Positions 52,613-62,847 are shown, counted from the first letter of the stretch. The stretch is 64,000 nt of DNA from Stenotrophomonas nitritireducens (GCF_001431425.1 NZ_LDJG01000014.1:55465-119464); one strand, 5' to 3'. Notes: generated from the sequence alone by a model not told the origin. Made by a program: numbers and translations.

Positions 52613-52642
52613 GGAAAGGCCGCCCTTGCGGGCGGCCTTTCC
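52613..52642 (-). terminator. Rho-independent-type terminator of metK
   Basis: A 13-base perfect stem (GGAAAGGCCGCCC with its complement) around a four-base loop, 24 bases beyond the metK stop. On the metK strand it runs into TTTCCGTTTG. Confidence 0.8.
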
Positions 52643-52665
52643 GGTGATGCGGTGCCTTGCGGGCC

Positions 52666-53901
<1,236 letters not shown>

Positions 53902-54131
53902 GAGCTTGTATCCCTGTATGCGGATGAAAAGATAGCCGCGAATGATACACGGCCTTGGCGCCCCCGGAATAGTGCAGGTGGGGTCGTTGCCATCCGGTTA
54001 ATAAACCGGTTCACGCGTTCGGCCGTGCCGGCGCGCCGCGCCCGGGCGTCACGGAACTGCCGCAAAACCGCAACCGCATTGCCGTGTGCCGGAGGCAGGC
54101 TGCCGGCCAACCGGGCCGTCGGACAACCGTC

Positions 54132-55844
54132 ATGCACCAGATCGAACAACGCCTGCAGCAGCGCTATCCCGATTGGTTCCACGGCCCGCGCGGCCGCCTG
54201 GCGCGGCCACTGCTGCGCACGGTGGGGCGCTGGTCGCGGCTGGACCGGATACAGGAATTCCTGCGCGGCAACGGCGACCGCCATGGCTTCGCCTTCGTCG
54301 GCGCGGCGCTGGATTTCCTGGGCAGCCGCTATGAGGTGGAGGCCGCGTCGTTGGCGCGGATTCCCGCCAGCGGGCGCCTGCTGATCGTGGCCAACCATCC
54401 CTCCGGCGCGCTCGATGCGCTGGCGCTGCTGGATGCGCTGGGCAAGGTGCGGCGTGACGTGCGCATCGTCGCCAACGACCTGCTGGCGGGCCTGGAACCG
54501 CTGCGCGAACTGCTGCTGCCGGTGCGCATCCTCGGCGGCCGCGCGCAGCGCGCCAGCCTGCAGGCGGTGGAACAGGCGCTGGCGGCCGAGCAGTGCGTGA
54601 TCGTGTTCCCGGCCGGCGAGGTCTCGCGGCTGTCGCTGCGCGGCATCCGCGACGGGCGCTGGAACCGCGGCTTCGTCCGCTTCGCCAACGCCACCCGGAC
54701 GCCGGTGCTGCCGGTGCGGGTGCAGGCGCGCAACTCGGCGCTGTTCTACGGCGCCTCGACCCTGTTCAAGCCGGCCGGCACCGCCCTGTTGGCGCGCGAG
54801 ATGTTCGCCCGCGGCGGCCGGCCGTTGCGGCTGCAGGTGGGGGAGGCGATGCGCCTGGATCCAGAACTTGACCCGGCGCTGCAGCTGGAGGCGGTGCGGC
54901 GCGCGCTGTACGCGCTGGGCCGCGAGGCCGCGCAGGCCGACGCCGTGGGCGGCGGGCCGGAACCGCTGGCCGCGCCGATCGCGGTGGAGCAGGTGGCGGC
55001 GGAGATCGAGGCTGCCGAACTGCTCGGGCAGACCGGTGACGGCAAGCAGATCCGGCTGGCGCGCTGCGCCGCCGGTTCGCCGCTGCTGCTGGAACTGGGC
55101 CGGCTGCGCGAACTGACCTTCCGCCGGGTCGGCGAGGGCACCGGGCGCAGCCGCGACCTGGACGATTTCGACCCGCTGTACCAGCACATCGTGGTCTGGG
55201 ACGCGGCGCAGCAGCGCATCGCCGGCGCCTACCGCATCATGCGCGGCGCCCAGGCGCTGGCGCGCAGCGGGCTGGCCGGGCTCTACACCGCCGCGCTGTT
55301 CCGCTACTCGGACGACGCCATCACCCGCATCGCCGAGGGCATGGAACTGGGCCGCAGCTTCGTCGTGCCCGACTACTGGGGCAGCCGCAGCCTGGACTAC
55401 CTGTGGCAGGGCATCGGCGCCTACCTGCAGTGCCAGCCGGGCATCCGCTACCTGTTCGGCGCGGTGTCGATCAGCGCGGCGCTGCCGCGCGAGGCGCGCG
55501 AGCAGCTGGTGGCCTACTACCAGCGCTACTACGGCGGCGGCCCCGGCCTGGCCGAGTCGAACCGGCCGTTCCAGTACTTCGCCGCGCCGCCATGCTTCGG
55601 TGACCTGGATGCCGAGGCCGCGTTCGAGGTGCTCAAGGCCAACCTGGCCACGTCGGGGACCAGCGTGCCGACGCTCTACCGCCAGTACACCGACCTGTGC
55701 GAGCCGGGCGGCGCGCGCTTCCTGGCGTTCGGCGTGGATCCGGACTTCAGCGATTCCATCGACGGGCTGATCGAGGTGGACCTGCAGGCGATCCGGCCGA
55801 AGAAGCGCAAGCGCTACCTGCGCGATGCAGGAGCGGTGGCATGA
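54132..55844 (+). CDS. OlsF-like bifunctional acyltransferase (PlsC domain plus GNAT/OlsB domain)
   Basis: A 570-residue fusion. Residues 60-270 form a PlsC-type O-acyltransferase: V-A-N-H-P-S-G-A-L-D with His89 and Asp95, and F-P-A-G-E-V-S-R-L as the phosphate-binding block. Residues 300-570 match the OlsB/GNAT-like N-acyltransferase of COG3176, with L-R-E-L-T-F-R-R-V-G-E-G-T, D-D-F-D-P-L-Y-Q-H-I-V-V and E-L-G-R-S-F-V. In Serratia, OlsF with this order (O-acylation first, N-acylation second) makes ornithine lipids alone. Ornithine-lipid synthesis here is an inference; some relatives are annotated as hemolysins. Its stop overlaps the next gene by ATGA. No promoter was identified in the 230-base gap from metK. 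Confidence 0.82.
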   Translation: MHQIEQRLQQRYPDWFHGPRGRLARPLLRTVGRWSRLDRIQEFLRGNGDRHGFAFVGAALDFLGSRYEVEAASLARIPASGRLLIVANHPSGALDALALLDALGKVRRDVRIVANDLLAGLEPLRELLLPVRILGGRAQRASLQAVEQALAAEQCVIVFPAGEVSRLSLRGIRDGRWNRGFVRFANATRTPVLPVRVQARNSALFYGASTLFKPAGTALLAREMFARGGRPLRLQVGEAMRLDPELDPALQLEAVRRALYALGREAAQADAVGGGPEPLAAPIAVEQVAAEIEAAELLGQTGDGKQIRLARCAAGSPLLLELGRLRELTFRRVGEGTGRSRDLDDFDPLYQHIVVWDAAQQRIAGAYRIMRGAQALARSGLAGLYTAALFRYSDDAITRIAEGMELGRSFVVPDYWGSRSLDYLWQGIGAYLQCQPGIRYLFGAVSISAALPREAREQLVAYYQRYYGGGPGLAESNRPFQYFAAPPCFGDLDAEAAFEVLKANLATSGTSVPTLYRQYTDLCEPGGARFLAFGVDPDFSDSIDGLIEVDLQAIRPKKRKRYLRDAGAVA

Positions 55845-56644
55845 GCGCGCCGGCGCTGCTGCTGCCGCACCGGCGCGCGGTGTTCATCTCCGACACGCAC
55901 CTGGGCGCGCGCCATTGCCATGCCGCCGAACTGGCGCGCTTCCTCTCGTTGCTGCGCTGCGAGCGGCTGTACCTGGTGGGCGACATCGTCGACCTGTGGT
56001 GGCTGGCGCACAAGCGCGCCAGCTGGGAGCAGGCGCACAACGAGGTGATCGAGGCGCTGCATGCGCTGCGCCGCGCCGGCACCGAGATCGTCTACATCCC
56101 CGGCAACCACGACGCGCCGCTGCGCCGCACCTGCGGGCTGATGTTGCCGGCCATGCAGGTGCGGCGGCGTGCGATCCATGTCACCGCCGACGGCCGCCGC
56201 CTGCTGGTGGTGCACGGCGACGACTACGACGGCATTACCCATTTCGGCGGACTGCAGGAGCGCTTCGGCGACTGGCTGTACTACCGCATCCTCACCGGCA
56301 ACCGCCTGCTCAACGCGCTGCGTCGGCGTCTGGGCCTGCGCTACTGGTCGCTGTCCGAGTTCCTCAAGCGGCGCAGCGCGGCGGCCGAGCGCTATATCGA
56401 GCGCTTCGTGCAGGCCGGTCTGGCGGATGTCCGTCGCCGCGGGCTGGACGGCATCGTCTGCGGGCACATCCATCGTGCCGCACTGGTCGAGCGCGACGGG
56501 CTGGTCTACGCCAACGACGGCGACTGGGTCGAAAGCCTCACCGCACTGGCCGAGGACCAGGACGGCAGCCTGCGCCTGCTCGACCACGCCGGCCGCAGCC
56601 TGGCGTGGCTGCCGCCGCGCGCCTCGCTGGCGCAGGCCGCCTGA
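55841..56644 (+). CDS. LpxH-like metallophosphoesterase
   Basis: A 267-residue calcineurin-like phosphoesterase of the COG2908 (UDP-2,3-diacylglucosamine diphosphatase) type. Metal motifs: S-D-T-H-L-G near residue 17, G-D-I-V-D-L near 48, G-N-H-D near 88, H-G-D-D-Y-D near 125 and G-H-I-H near 208. True LpxH acts in lipid A synthesis; this copy, tied by an ATGA overlap to an acyltransferase and followed by an exporter, could instead process another phospholipid or sugar nucleotide. The genome probably has a separate lpxH, which I cannot check. Confidence 0.85.
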   Translation: MSAPALLLPHRRAVFISDTHLGARHCHAAELARFLSLLRCERLYLVGDIVDLWWLAHKRASWEQAHNEVIEALHALRRAGTEIVYIPGNHDAPLRRTCGLMLPAMQVRRRAIHVTADGRRLLVVHGDDYDGITHFGGLQERFGDWLYYRILTGNRLLNALRRRLGLRYWSLSEFLKRRSAAAERYIERFVQAGLADVRRRGLDGIVCGHIHRAALVERDGLVYANDGDWVESLTALAEDQDGSLRLLDHAGRSLAWLPPRASLAQAA

Positions 56645-56716
56645 AGCGCCCGCGCATGCTTCTTCCTCACGGACCGGCCGGCTATGCTGGCCCGGTATGG
56701 GGAAGGGAGCATCCGG

Positions 56717-58102
56717 GTGGCGGGCAAGCGGCCGAGGACGAGACATGCACTGCGGGCCGGGCTGTTTGCAGCGGGCCTGCTGCTGGCGGCAGCCGCCGCC
56801 GCCGATGACGCGCCGGTACTGAGTTTCGAGCAGGCGCGCGAGCGCCTGGAACAGGTGTCCGACGCGCTCGCCGCGGCCCAGGCGGGCGTGCGCAACAAGC
56901 AGGACCTGCAGGACGCCACCCGCTACCTGCGGCTGCCGGAAATCACCGCCGACGTGCGCCGTATGCAGTTCCAGAAGACCCTGAACCTGCCGCTGGGCTC
57001 GCTGGCGCCGGTGGCCGAGGCGTTCGGCATCGAATCGCCGCTGCAGTTCGCCGAGCGCGACTGGCGTACCCGTCCGATCGTCACCGCCAGCGTGCCGCTG
57101 TACAGCGGCGGGCTGATCCCGGCCGCGCAGCAGGCGGCGCAGGCGGCCACCGCGCAGGCCCAGGCCGAGCGCGAGGCGCAGCGGCAGTCGCTGGCGCTGC
57201 AGCTGGTGCAGGCCTATTTCGGCCAGCAGCTGGCCGCGCAGGCGGTGCAGGTGCGGCGCGAGGTGCGCGATGGCCTGCAGCGGCACCTGGACGATGCGCT
57301 CAAGCTCGAGCGCGAAGGCTTCGCCAGCCGCGCCCAGCGCCTGCAGGCCAATGTCGCCCGCGACAAGGCCGAGCGCGACTACCAGAAGGCGGTCAACGAC
57401 CTGGCCACCCTGCAGCAGGCGCTGGCCACGCTGCTGCGCAGCGGCGGCACGGTCGGTACCGCCTCGCCGCTGTTCGTGATCGATGCGCCGCTGGGCGCGC
57501 GCGCCGACTTCGAGCGCAGCGCGCTGCAGCGCCACCCGCAGATCGAACGCCTGCGCGCGCTGAGCGCGCAGGCCGAGCAGGGCGTGCGCGTGCAGCAGGC
57601 CAAGCTCAAGCCGCAGGTCTACCTGTTCGGGCAGTACGACCTGCATCGCCGCGACGCGCTGCTGACCGATGCCGACTGGGCATTCGGCATCGGCCTGCGC
57701 TACACCTTCCTGTCGCCGACGGCGCGGCCACTGCAGGTCAGCGCCGCGCGCGCGCAGCTGGAACAGGTGCAGTCGGGCCTGGGCGAGGCGGAGAACCAGC
57801 TGCGGCTCGGCGTGGGCAAGGCCTGGAACGAGCTGGACACCGCGCGCAGCCAGTTCCGGCTGCTGGACAGCAGCATCGCCCAGGCCGAGGAGAACCTGCG
57901 CCTGCAGGAACTGTCCTTCCGCGAAGGGCAGGCCACCTCGCTGGACGTGATCGATGCGCGCCTGGCGCTGGGCGGCGCACGGGTGGAACGGGCGCAGGCC
58001 GCCTACCAGTTCGACGTGGCCCTGGCGCAGCTGCTGGAAGTAAGCGGGCAGATGGAACGGTTCGACGACTACCGCCGGCGTGCGGACAAGGTGCTGGAAT
58101 GA
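56717..58102 (+). CDS. TolC-family outer-membrane efflux protein
   Basis: A 461-residue protein with signal peptide ending A-A-A-A-D-D near residue 32, then long heptad-rich helices typical of the TolC periplasmic barrel (E-R-L-E-Q-V-S-D-A-L, Q-A-E-R-E-A-Q-R-Q-S and two tandem halves). It should form the outer-membrane channel of the exporter encoded next. The GTG at 56717 has a GGGAG site at seven bases; an in-frame ATG at 56684 has none. The stop overlaps the HlyD gene by ATGA. Confidence 0.86.
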   Translation: MAGKRPRTRHALRAGLFAAGLLLAAAAAADDAPVLSFEQARERLEQVSDALAAAQAGVRNKQDLQDATRYLRLPEITADVRRMQFQKTLNLPLGSLAPVAEAFGIESPLQFAERDWRTRPIVTASVPLYSGGLIPAAQQAAQAATAQAQAEREAQRQSLALQLVQAYFGQQLAAQAVQVRREVRDGLQRHLDDALKLEREGFASRAQRLQANVARDKAERDYQKAVNDLATLQQALATLLRSGGTVGTASPLFVIDAPLGARADFERSALQRHPQIERLRALSAQAEQGVRVQQAKLKPQVYLFGQYDLHRRDALLTDADWAFGIGLRYTFLSPTARPLQVSAARAQLEQVQSGLGEAENQLRLGVGKAWNELDTARSQFRLLDSSIAQAEENLRLQELSFREGQATSLDVIDARLALGGARVERAQAAYQFDVALAQLLEVSGQMERFDDYRRRADKVLE

Positions 58103-59109
58103 GCGATTCACTGGGACAGGGCGCCAGCCCGCGGCATCGCCGCGTCTTCGCCATCGCAGGCGGCCTGCTGCTGGCGCTGGTCGCGCTCGGCCTGTGGCTG
58201 GGCCTGCGCACGCCGGCCGACCAGGTGCAGGGCATGGCCGACGCGGATAGCGTCAACGTCGCCGCCAAGGTCACCGCGCGCCTGCAGAAGCTGCATGTGC
58301 GCGAGGGCGAGCGGGTCGCGGCCGGGCAGGTGCTGTTCGAGCTGGACAGCCCGGAAGTCGCCGCCAAGGAGCGCCAGGCCGATGCCGTGGTGGCGGCCGC
58401 GCAGGCGGTGGCGGACAAGGCCGAGGAAGGCGCGCGCAGCGAGGACATCCGCGCGGCCGAGGCCAACTGGAAACGCGCCGTGGCCGGCGCCGAACTGGCC
58501 ACCGCCACCTTCCGCCGCGTGGACAACCTGTTCGGCGAAGGCGTGGTGACACGACAGAAGCGCGACGAGGCGCGTGCGCAGGCGCGCAGCTCGGAGGAGC
58601 TGGCGCGCGCGGCGCGGGCGCAGTACGACCAGGCGCTGGCCGGCGCGCGGCAGCAGGACAAGGCCGCGGCGCTGGCGCAGGTGCGGCAGGCCGAGGGCGC
58701 CAAGGCCGAGGTCGACGCCGCGCGGCAGGAGACGGTGGGTCGCGCGCCGCTGGCCGGCGAAGTCGGCAAGCGGATGTCCGACATCGGCGAACTGGTGCCG
58801 GCCGGCTACCCGGTATTCACCCTGGTCGACATCGACCGCATGTGGGTGGCGCTGACCCTGCGCGAGGACCAGCTGCACGGGCTCAAGCCCGGCGCCAGGC
58901 TGCAGGGCACGATTCCGGCGCTGGGCGGGCGCAGCGCCGGCTTCGAGGTCTACTTCATCAATCCGGCCGGCGACTACGCCACCTGGCGCAGCACCCGCCA
59001 GTCCTCCGGCTACGACGTGCGCAGCTTCGAGGTGCGGGCGCGGCCGCAGCAGCCCATCGACGGCTTCCGCCCGGGCATGAGCGTGCTGTTCGCATGGCCG
59101 CAGGGCTGA
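58099..59109 (+). CDS. HlyD-family periplasmic adaptor
   Basis: A 336-residue membrane-fusion protein: N-terminal membrane anchor (about residues 17-36), a biotinyl-lipoyl-like half-domain with V-N-V-A-A-K-V-T-A-R-L, a coiled-coil hairpin (residues 85-190, rich in Ala, Glu, Arg) and a beta-barrel with P-V-F-T-L-V-D-I-D-R-M-W. It would bridge the TolC-type channel and the two inner-membrane permeases. Its end overlaps the first permease by 16 bases. Confidence 0.9.
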   Translation: MSDSLGQGASPRHRRVFAIAGGLLLALVALGLWLGLRTPADQVQGMADADSVNVAAKVTARLQKLHVREGERVAAGQVLFELDSPEVAAKERQADAVVAAAQAVADKAEEGARSEDIRAAEANWKRAVAGAELATATFRRVDNLFGEGVVTRQKRDEARAQARSSEELARAARAQYDQALAGARQQDKAAALAQVRQAEGAKAEVDAARQETVGRAPLAGEVGKRMSDIGELVPAGYPVFTLVDIDRMWVALTLREDQLHGLKPGARLQGTIPALGGRSAGFEVYFINPAGDYATWRSTRQSSGYDVRSFEVRARPQQPIDGFRPGMSVLFAWPQG

Positions 59110-60278
59110 CGCCGGGCACGGCCGCCGCCTTCATCGCTTCGCTGCGGCGCGAACTGCGCCATTGGCGCGCGGACCGCTGGGAACTGGCGCTGGTCACGCT
59201 GATGCCGCTGCTGCTGATGGCGCTGATGATGTGGCTGTTCTCCAGTTCCGTGCTGCGACAGGTGCCGGTGGCGCTGGTGGACCTGGACGGCAGCCCGGAC
59301 AGCCGCGCGCTGGCGCGCGCCATCGACGCCAGCCCGGGCGTGGCGATCGCCAGCCAGCCGGCATCGCTGCAGCAGGCGCAGGCGCAGCTGCGCGCGCTGG
59401 AGGTGTTCGCCATCGTGCTGGTGCCGCGCGACATGAGCCGGCGCGCGCTGCGCGGCGAGGCCGCGCCGGTGTATGCGTTCTACAACGCCACCTACATGGC
59501 CACCGGGCAGTCGGCGGCGCGCGACATCGCCGACGCGGTGGGCGCGTTCAACGCGCGCATGCTGCGCGAGCGTATCGGCCGGCAGGTGGGGCCGGCGCGG
59601 CTGCGCGCGGCGCCGGTGACGGTGCAGGCCACGGTGCTGCACAACCCGGCGCGCAGCTATGAACTGTTCCTGCTGCCGCTGGTCTTTCCCGCGGTGCTGT
59701 CGCTGCTCGCCGCGCTGGCCGCCGGCGGCGCCTTCGGCCGCGAACGCCGCGACGGCCTGTTGACCGCATGGCTGGGCGAGCGACCCTGGGCGGCCATCGC
59801 CGGCAAGCTGGCGCCGTACTTGGCGCTGTTCTCGCTGTATGGCGCGCTGGGCGTGCTGTACGTGGCGTACGTGCGCGGCGACGGCGTGGCCGGCAGCCTG
59901 TGGCTGCTGTTGCTGGCGCAGCCATTGTTCTACCTGGCCTGCTGCTGCTTCGCGCTGCTGTTCATCGCCATCACCCGCGACATGGGCACCGGCCTGTCGC
60001 TGGTGGGATTGAGCATCGGCACCGCGCTGGCGTTCTCCGGCGCTACTTTCCCGGTGGTCGAGGCGCCGCTGTTCACCCGCGTCTGGAACGCGCTGCTGCC
60101 GCTCACCGCCTATGTGCAGGTGCAGATGCAGCAGTTGTTCATGGGCGCGCCGTGGGCGCTGTCGCTGCGACCGCTGGGCACGCTGCTGCTGATGGCGGCG
60201 GTGGCCGGGGGCCTCGGCGCGCTGCTGCTGGTGCGGGCCGCGCGTCGGGAGGCCGGTGCGGAGCCGGTGCCGGCATGA
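59094..60278 (+). CDS. ABC-2 type permease subunit 1
   Basis: A 394-residue membrane protein with a cytoplasmic start, a first helix near residue 35, a large periplasmic domain (about residues 60-190, beginning V-A-L-V-D-L-D-G-S-P-D-S) and five more helices in the C-terminal half. This is the YbhR/YbhS-like ABC-2 family, in which the large loop contacts the adaptor. ATG at 59094 overlaps the HlyD gene; its stop overlaps permease 2 by ATGA. No gene for an ATP-binding subunit is present in the operon. Confidence 0.88.
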   Translation: MAAGLTPGTAAAFIASLRRELRHWRADRWELALVTLMPLLLMALMMWLFSSSVLRQVPVALVDLDGSPDSRALARAIDASPGVAIASQPASLQQAQAQLRALEVFAIVLVPRDMSRRALRGEAAPVYAFYNATYMATGQSAARDIADAVGAFNARMLRERIGRQVGPARLRAAPVTVQATVLHNPARSYELFLLPLVFPAVLSLLAALAAGGAFGRERRDGLLTAWLGERPWAAIAGKLAPYLALFSLYGALGVLYVAYVRGDGVAGSLWLLLLAQPLFYLACCCFALLFIAITRDMGTGLSLVGLSIGTALAFSGATFPVVEAPLFTRVWNALLPLTAYVQVQMQQLFMGAPWALSLRPLGTLLLMAAVAGGLGALLLVRAARREAGAEPVPA

Positions 60279-61384
60279 GGCGCATCGCCGCCACTTTCCG
60301 CGCGACCCTGCAGGCGGTGTTCGCCGATTCCTCGGCACGCGCGGTGATGATCGGCGCGATCCTGCTGTACTCGTTCTTCTATCCGGCCGCCTACCGCCAC
60401 CAGGTGGCCAGCGACCTGCCGATCGCGGTGGTCGATGCCGACCGCAGCGCTACCAGCCGCGAACTGGTCCGGCATATCGACGCGCTGCGCGCGGTGCGGG
60501 TGGTGGCGCAGCCGACGGACCTGGCGCAGGCGCGCGCGCAGCTGGAAGCCGGGCAGGTCGACGGCATCGTGCTGATCCCGGCGCGGCTGGAGCGCGACAT
60601 CCTGCGCGGCGGCAGCGGCCAGCTGGTGCTGCTGGGCAATGGCGCTTACCTGAGCCGCGCCAGCGCCATCCTCAATGGCCTGGCCGAGGGCATCACCGCC
60701 TTCGCCCGTGGGCAGGCAGTGCGCCAGGCCGCCTTCATGGGGCCGCCGCAGGCCGCGCCGCTCGAACTGGTGCAGCGGCCGCTGTACAACACCCGCGAAG
60801 GCTACGGCAGCAGTGTGGTGCCGGGCGTGGCCGAACTGATCGTGCACCAGACCCTGCTGCTGGGCATCGGCGTGCTGCTGGGCAGCCGCCGTGCGCAACA
60901 GGGCCGGCGCCTGCATTTGGCGCCGCCGGTGCTGCTGGGCATGGCGGCGGCGTTCGCGCTGGTGGCGATATGCGGGCTGCTGTACTACGCCGGTTTCACC
61001 GCCTGGGCGCAGGACTATCCGCGCGGCGGCAACGTGCCGGGCCTGTTGCTGGCGGTGCTGCTGTTCGCGCTGGCGACGGTGCCGTTCGGGCTGTTCGTCG
61101 GCAGTTTCTTCACCACCCGCGAGCGTGCGTTCCAGTACGTCACCGCGGTTTCGATCCCGCTGTTCTTCCTGTCCAACCTGTCGTGGCCCGCGCTGGCCTC
61201 GCCGCCGGCACTGGTGGCGCTGGCCAGGCTGCTGCCGACCACGGCCGGCATCAACGCCATCGTGCGCACCCAGCAGATGGGGGCGCGGGTGCCCGAGGTG
61301 AGCGCGGAACTGCTCAATCTGCTGCTGCTGGCAGCGCTGTACGCCGCGCTCGCGCTGTGGCGGTTCCGCCCGCAGCAACCGTAG
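60275..61384 (+). CDS. ABC-2 type permease subunit 2
   Basis: A 369-residue paralogue of the preceding permease, with the same layout: first helix, large extracytoplasmic loop (from V-V-D-A-D-R-S-A-T-S-R-E) and five C-terminal helices, including L-A-T-V-P-F-G-L-F-V-G-S-F. The pair probably works as a heterodimer. The stop codon TAG is part of the GTAG head of a REP element (61381-61402). It is the last gene of the TolC-HlyD-permease set; no ATPase gene is found on either side within the window. Confidence 0.88.
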   Translation: MRRIAATFRATLQAVFADSSARAVMIGAILLYSFFYPAAYRHQVASDLPIAVVDADRSATSRELVRHIDALRAVRVVAQPTDLAQARAQLEAGQVDGIVLIPARLERDILRGGSGQLVLLGNGAYLSRASAILNGLAEGITAFARGQAVRQAAFMGPPQAAPLELVQRPLYNTREGYGSSVVPGVAELIVHQTLLLGIGVLLGSRRAQQGRRLHLAPPVLLGMAAAFALVAICGLLYYAGFTAWAQDYPRGGNVPGLLLAVLLFALATVPFGLFVGSFFTTRERAFQYVTAVSIPLFFLSNLSWPALASPPALVALARLLPTTAGINAIVRTQQMGARVPEVSAELLNLLLLAALYAALALWRFRPQQP

Positions 61385-61402
61385 GAGCGGCTTCAGCCGC
61401 GA
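61381..61402 (+). repeat. GTAG-headed REP, forward copy, giving the stop codon of permease 2
   Basis: GTAGGAGCGGCTTCAGCCGC followed by GA, a stem of AGCGGCT-type arms. Its bases 2-4 (TAG, 61382-61384) are the stop of the permease gene. Confidence 0.85.
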
Positions 61403-61461
61403 AGGGGCTTGCCTGGGTGTTCCTGCATGCCAGGGCCGGTGTGATCTGCTGGCAAGCTCCA

Positions 61462-61681
61462 TCGCGGCTGAAGCCGCTCCTACGTTGGAGGCTCGGCGTG
61501 CGATGCGGGGACCTGCATGTCCGCGTGCAGTAGGCGCTTGGGATTTGCTGGGAAGGCCCATCGCGGCTGAAGCCGCTCCTACGTTCGAGACTCGGCGGGT
61601 GTGCGGGGGCCTGCATGTCCGCGTGCAGCGGGTGCCTGGGATTTGCCGGGAAGGCCTCTTCGCGGCTGAAGCCGCTCCTAC
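61462..61681 (-). repeat. Three inverted REP copies at exact 99-base spacing
   Basis: The reverse copy of the preceding 22-base REP occurs at 61462-61483, 61561-61582 and 61660-61681. The 77 bases between copies are also similar (GGACCTGCATGTCCGCGTGC-like, then TTGGGATTTGCTGGGAAGG-like), so this is a tandem repeat with 99-base period. The whole 332-base gap between the permease and the next gene is made of it; no gene is visible. Confidence 0.9.
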
Positions 61682-61716
61682 CAGAAGGATGGCGGGGCGG
61701 CCGGCATAATGCGGGC

Positions 61717-62778
61717 ATGGATTCCCTCAGCCAGATCGTCCTGGGCGGCGCGGTCGCCGCCGCCATCGCGCCCGCCGGCCACCGCCGCGCGGCCCTGCTC
61801 GCCGGTGCCGCTCTTGGCACGCTGCCCGACCTGGACGGGCTGCTGGTCGTCGCCTTCACCCGCGACCCGGTCAGCCTGATGACGGTGCACCGCAGCTTCA
61901 GCCACTCGCTGTTCGTGCTGCCGCTGCTGGGCACGCTGATCTGGTGGCTGTACCGGCGCTTCGGCCATGGCCGGGTGACGGCGGCGCCGGCGCGCTGGTG
62001 GTGGGCGATGGTGCTGGCGCTGGTCACCCACCCGCTGCTGGATGCCTTCACCGTCTACGGCACGCAGCTGTGGTGGCCGTTGATGCCGCCTCCGACGATG
62101 TGGTCGAGCGTGTTCATCATCGACCCGCTGTATACGGTCTGGCTGGGCCTGGCCTGCGCGGTGGCCTGGTTCGCCAGGGCGCGGCCGCTGGCGCAGCGCG
62201 TGCTGGTCGCGGGGCTGGCGCTGAGCTGCGGCTACCTGGGCTGGTCGCTGCTGGCCAAGGGCATGGTCGAGCGCGAGGCCGACCGCTCGCTGGCGGCGAT
62301 GGGGCTGGGCGATGCGCCGCGGTTCTCGGTGCCGATGCCGTTCAACACGCTGCTGTGGCGGGTAGTGGCGATGACGCCGCAGGGCTATGTGGTCGGCGAC
62401 CGCTCGCTGTGGGCCGACCACGGGCCGATGCATTTCAGCGGCCATCCCTCCAACGTGCAGGCGCTGCGGCAGGCGGCGCCGATCCCGGCGGTGGCGCGGC
62501 TGCAGTGGTTCAACCGCGGTTTCATGCGCGCGCAGGTGGTGGAGGGCGAGCTGGTGCTCAGCGATCTGCGCATGGGCCTGGAGCCGGACTACAACTTCAG
62601 CTTCGCCGTGGCCCGGGAGGACGGCGGCAGCTGGAGGGCTATCCCGCCGCGGCAGCTGCGCCCGGTGTACCGCGAGGCTGGCGGCCGCGCCTTGCTGAAA
62701 CAGCGGCTCGCGCGTGTCTGGCGCCGTATATGGAACGATGACGACGAAGCTCCCGTGGAGGTGATGGCTGGCGGATAG
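61717..62778 (+). CDS. YdjM-type metal-dependent hydrolase family membrane protein
   Basis: A 353-residue protein of the same family as the gene at 1057-1602 but twice as long. Metal-binding-like motifs: L-P-D-L-D-G near residue 37, H-R-S-F-S-H-S-L near 55, V-T-H-P-L-L-D-A-F-T near 107 and D-P-L-Y-T near 136. About six membrane segments lie in residues 1-180, and the last 170 residues form a soluble domain that is not recognised. The function is unproven. The start is the ATG at 61717, 35 bases after the last REP copy. Confidence 0.85.
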   Translation: MDSLSQIVLGGAVAAAIAPAGHRRAALLAGAALGTLPDLDGLLVVAFTRDPVSLMTVHRSFSHSLFVLPLLGTLIWWLYRRFGHGRVTAAPARWWWAMVLALVTHPLLDAFTVYGTQLWWPLMPPPTMWSSVFIIDPLYTVWLGLACAVAWFARARPLAQRVLVAGLALSCGYLGWSLLAKGMVEREADRSLAAMGLGDAPRFSVPMPFNTLLWRVVAMTPQGYVVGDRSLWADHGPMHFSGHPSNVQALRQAAPIPAVARLQWFNRGFMRAQVVEGELVLSDLRMGLEPDYNFSFAVAREDGGSWRAIPPRQLRPVYREAGGRALLKQRLARVWRRIWNDDDEAPVEVMAGG

Positions 62779-62816
62779 GGAAAATTCCGAAGGGAAGGGT
62801 TATTGTTTTAAATTTG

Positions 62817-62847
62817 GAACAAATAGTGATTTATCTGATATTTGTTC
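62817..62847. promoter_or_regulatory. Operator-like inverted repeat before the nitroreductase gene
   Basis: GAACAAATA (62817-62825) and TATTTGTTC (62839-62847) are perfect nine-base arms with a 13-base spacer, in the only markedly AT-rich stretch of the window. The right arm overlaps TTGTTC (62842-62847), a possible -35 that is 16 bases from TACACT (62864-62869). A repressor could act here. Confidence 0.6.

Noticed and set aside
53902..54131. SAM riboswitch before metK
   Set aside because: The leader is short and none of the SAM aptamer core segments can be found; only small hairpins (CCGGTT with AACCGG near 53995-54010) are present.
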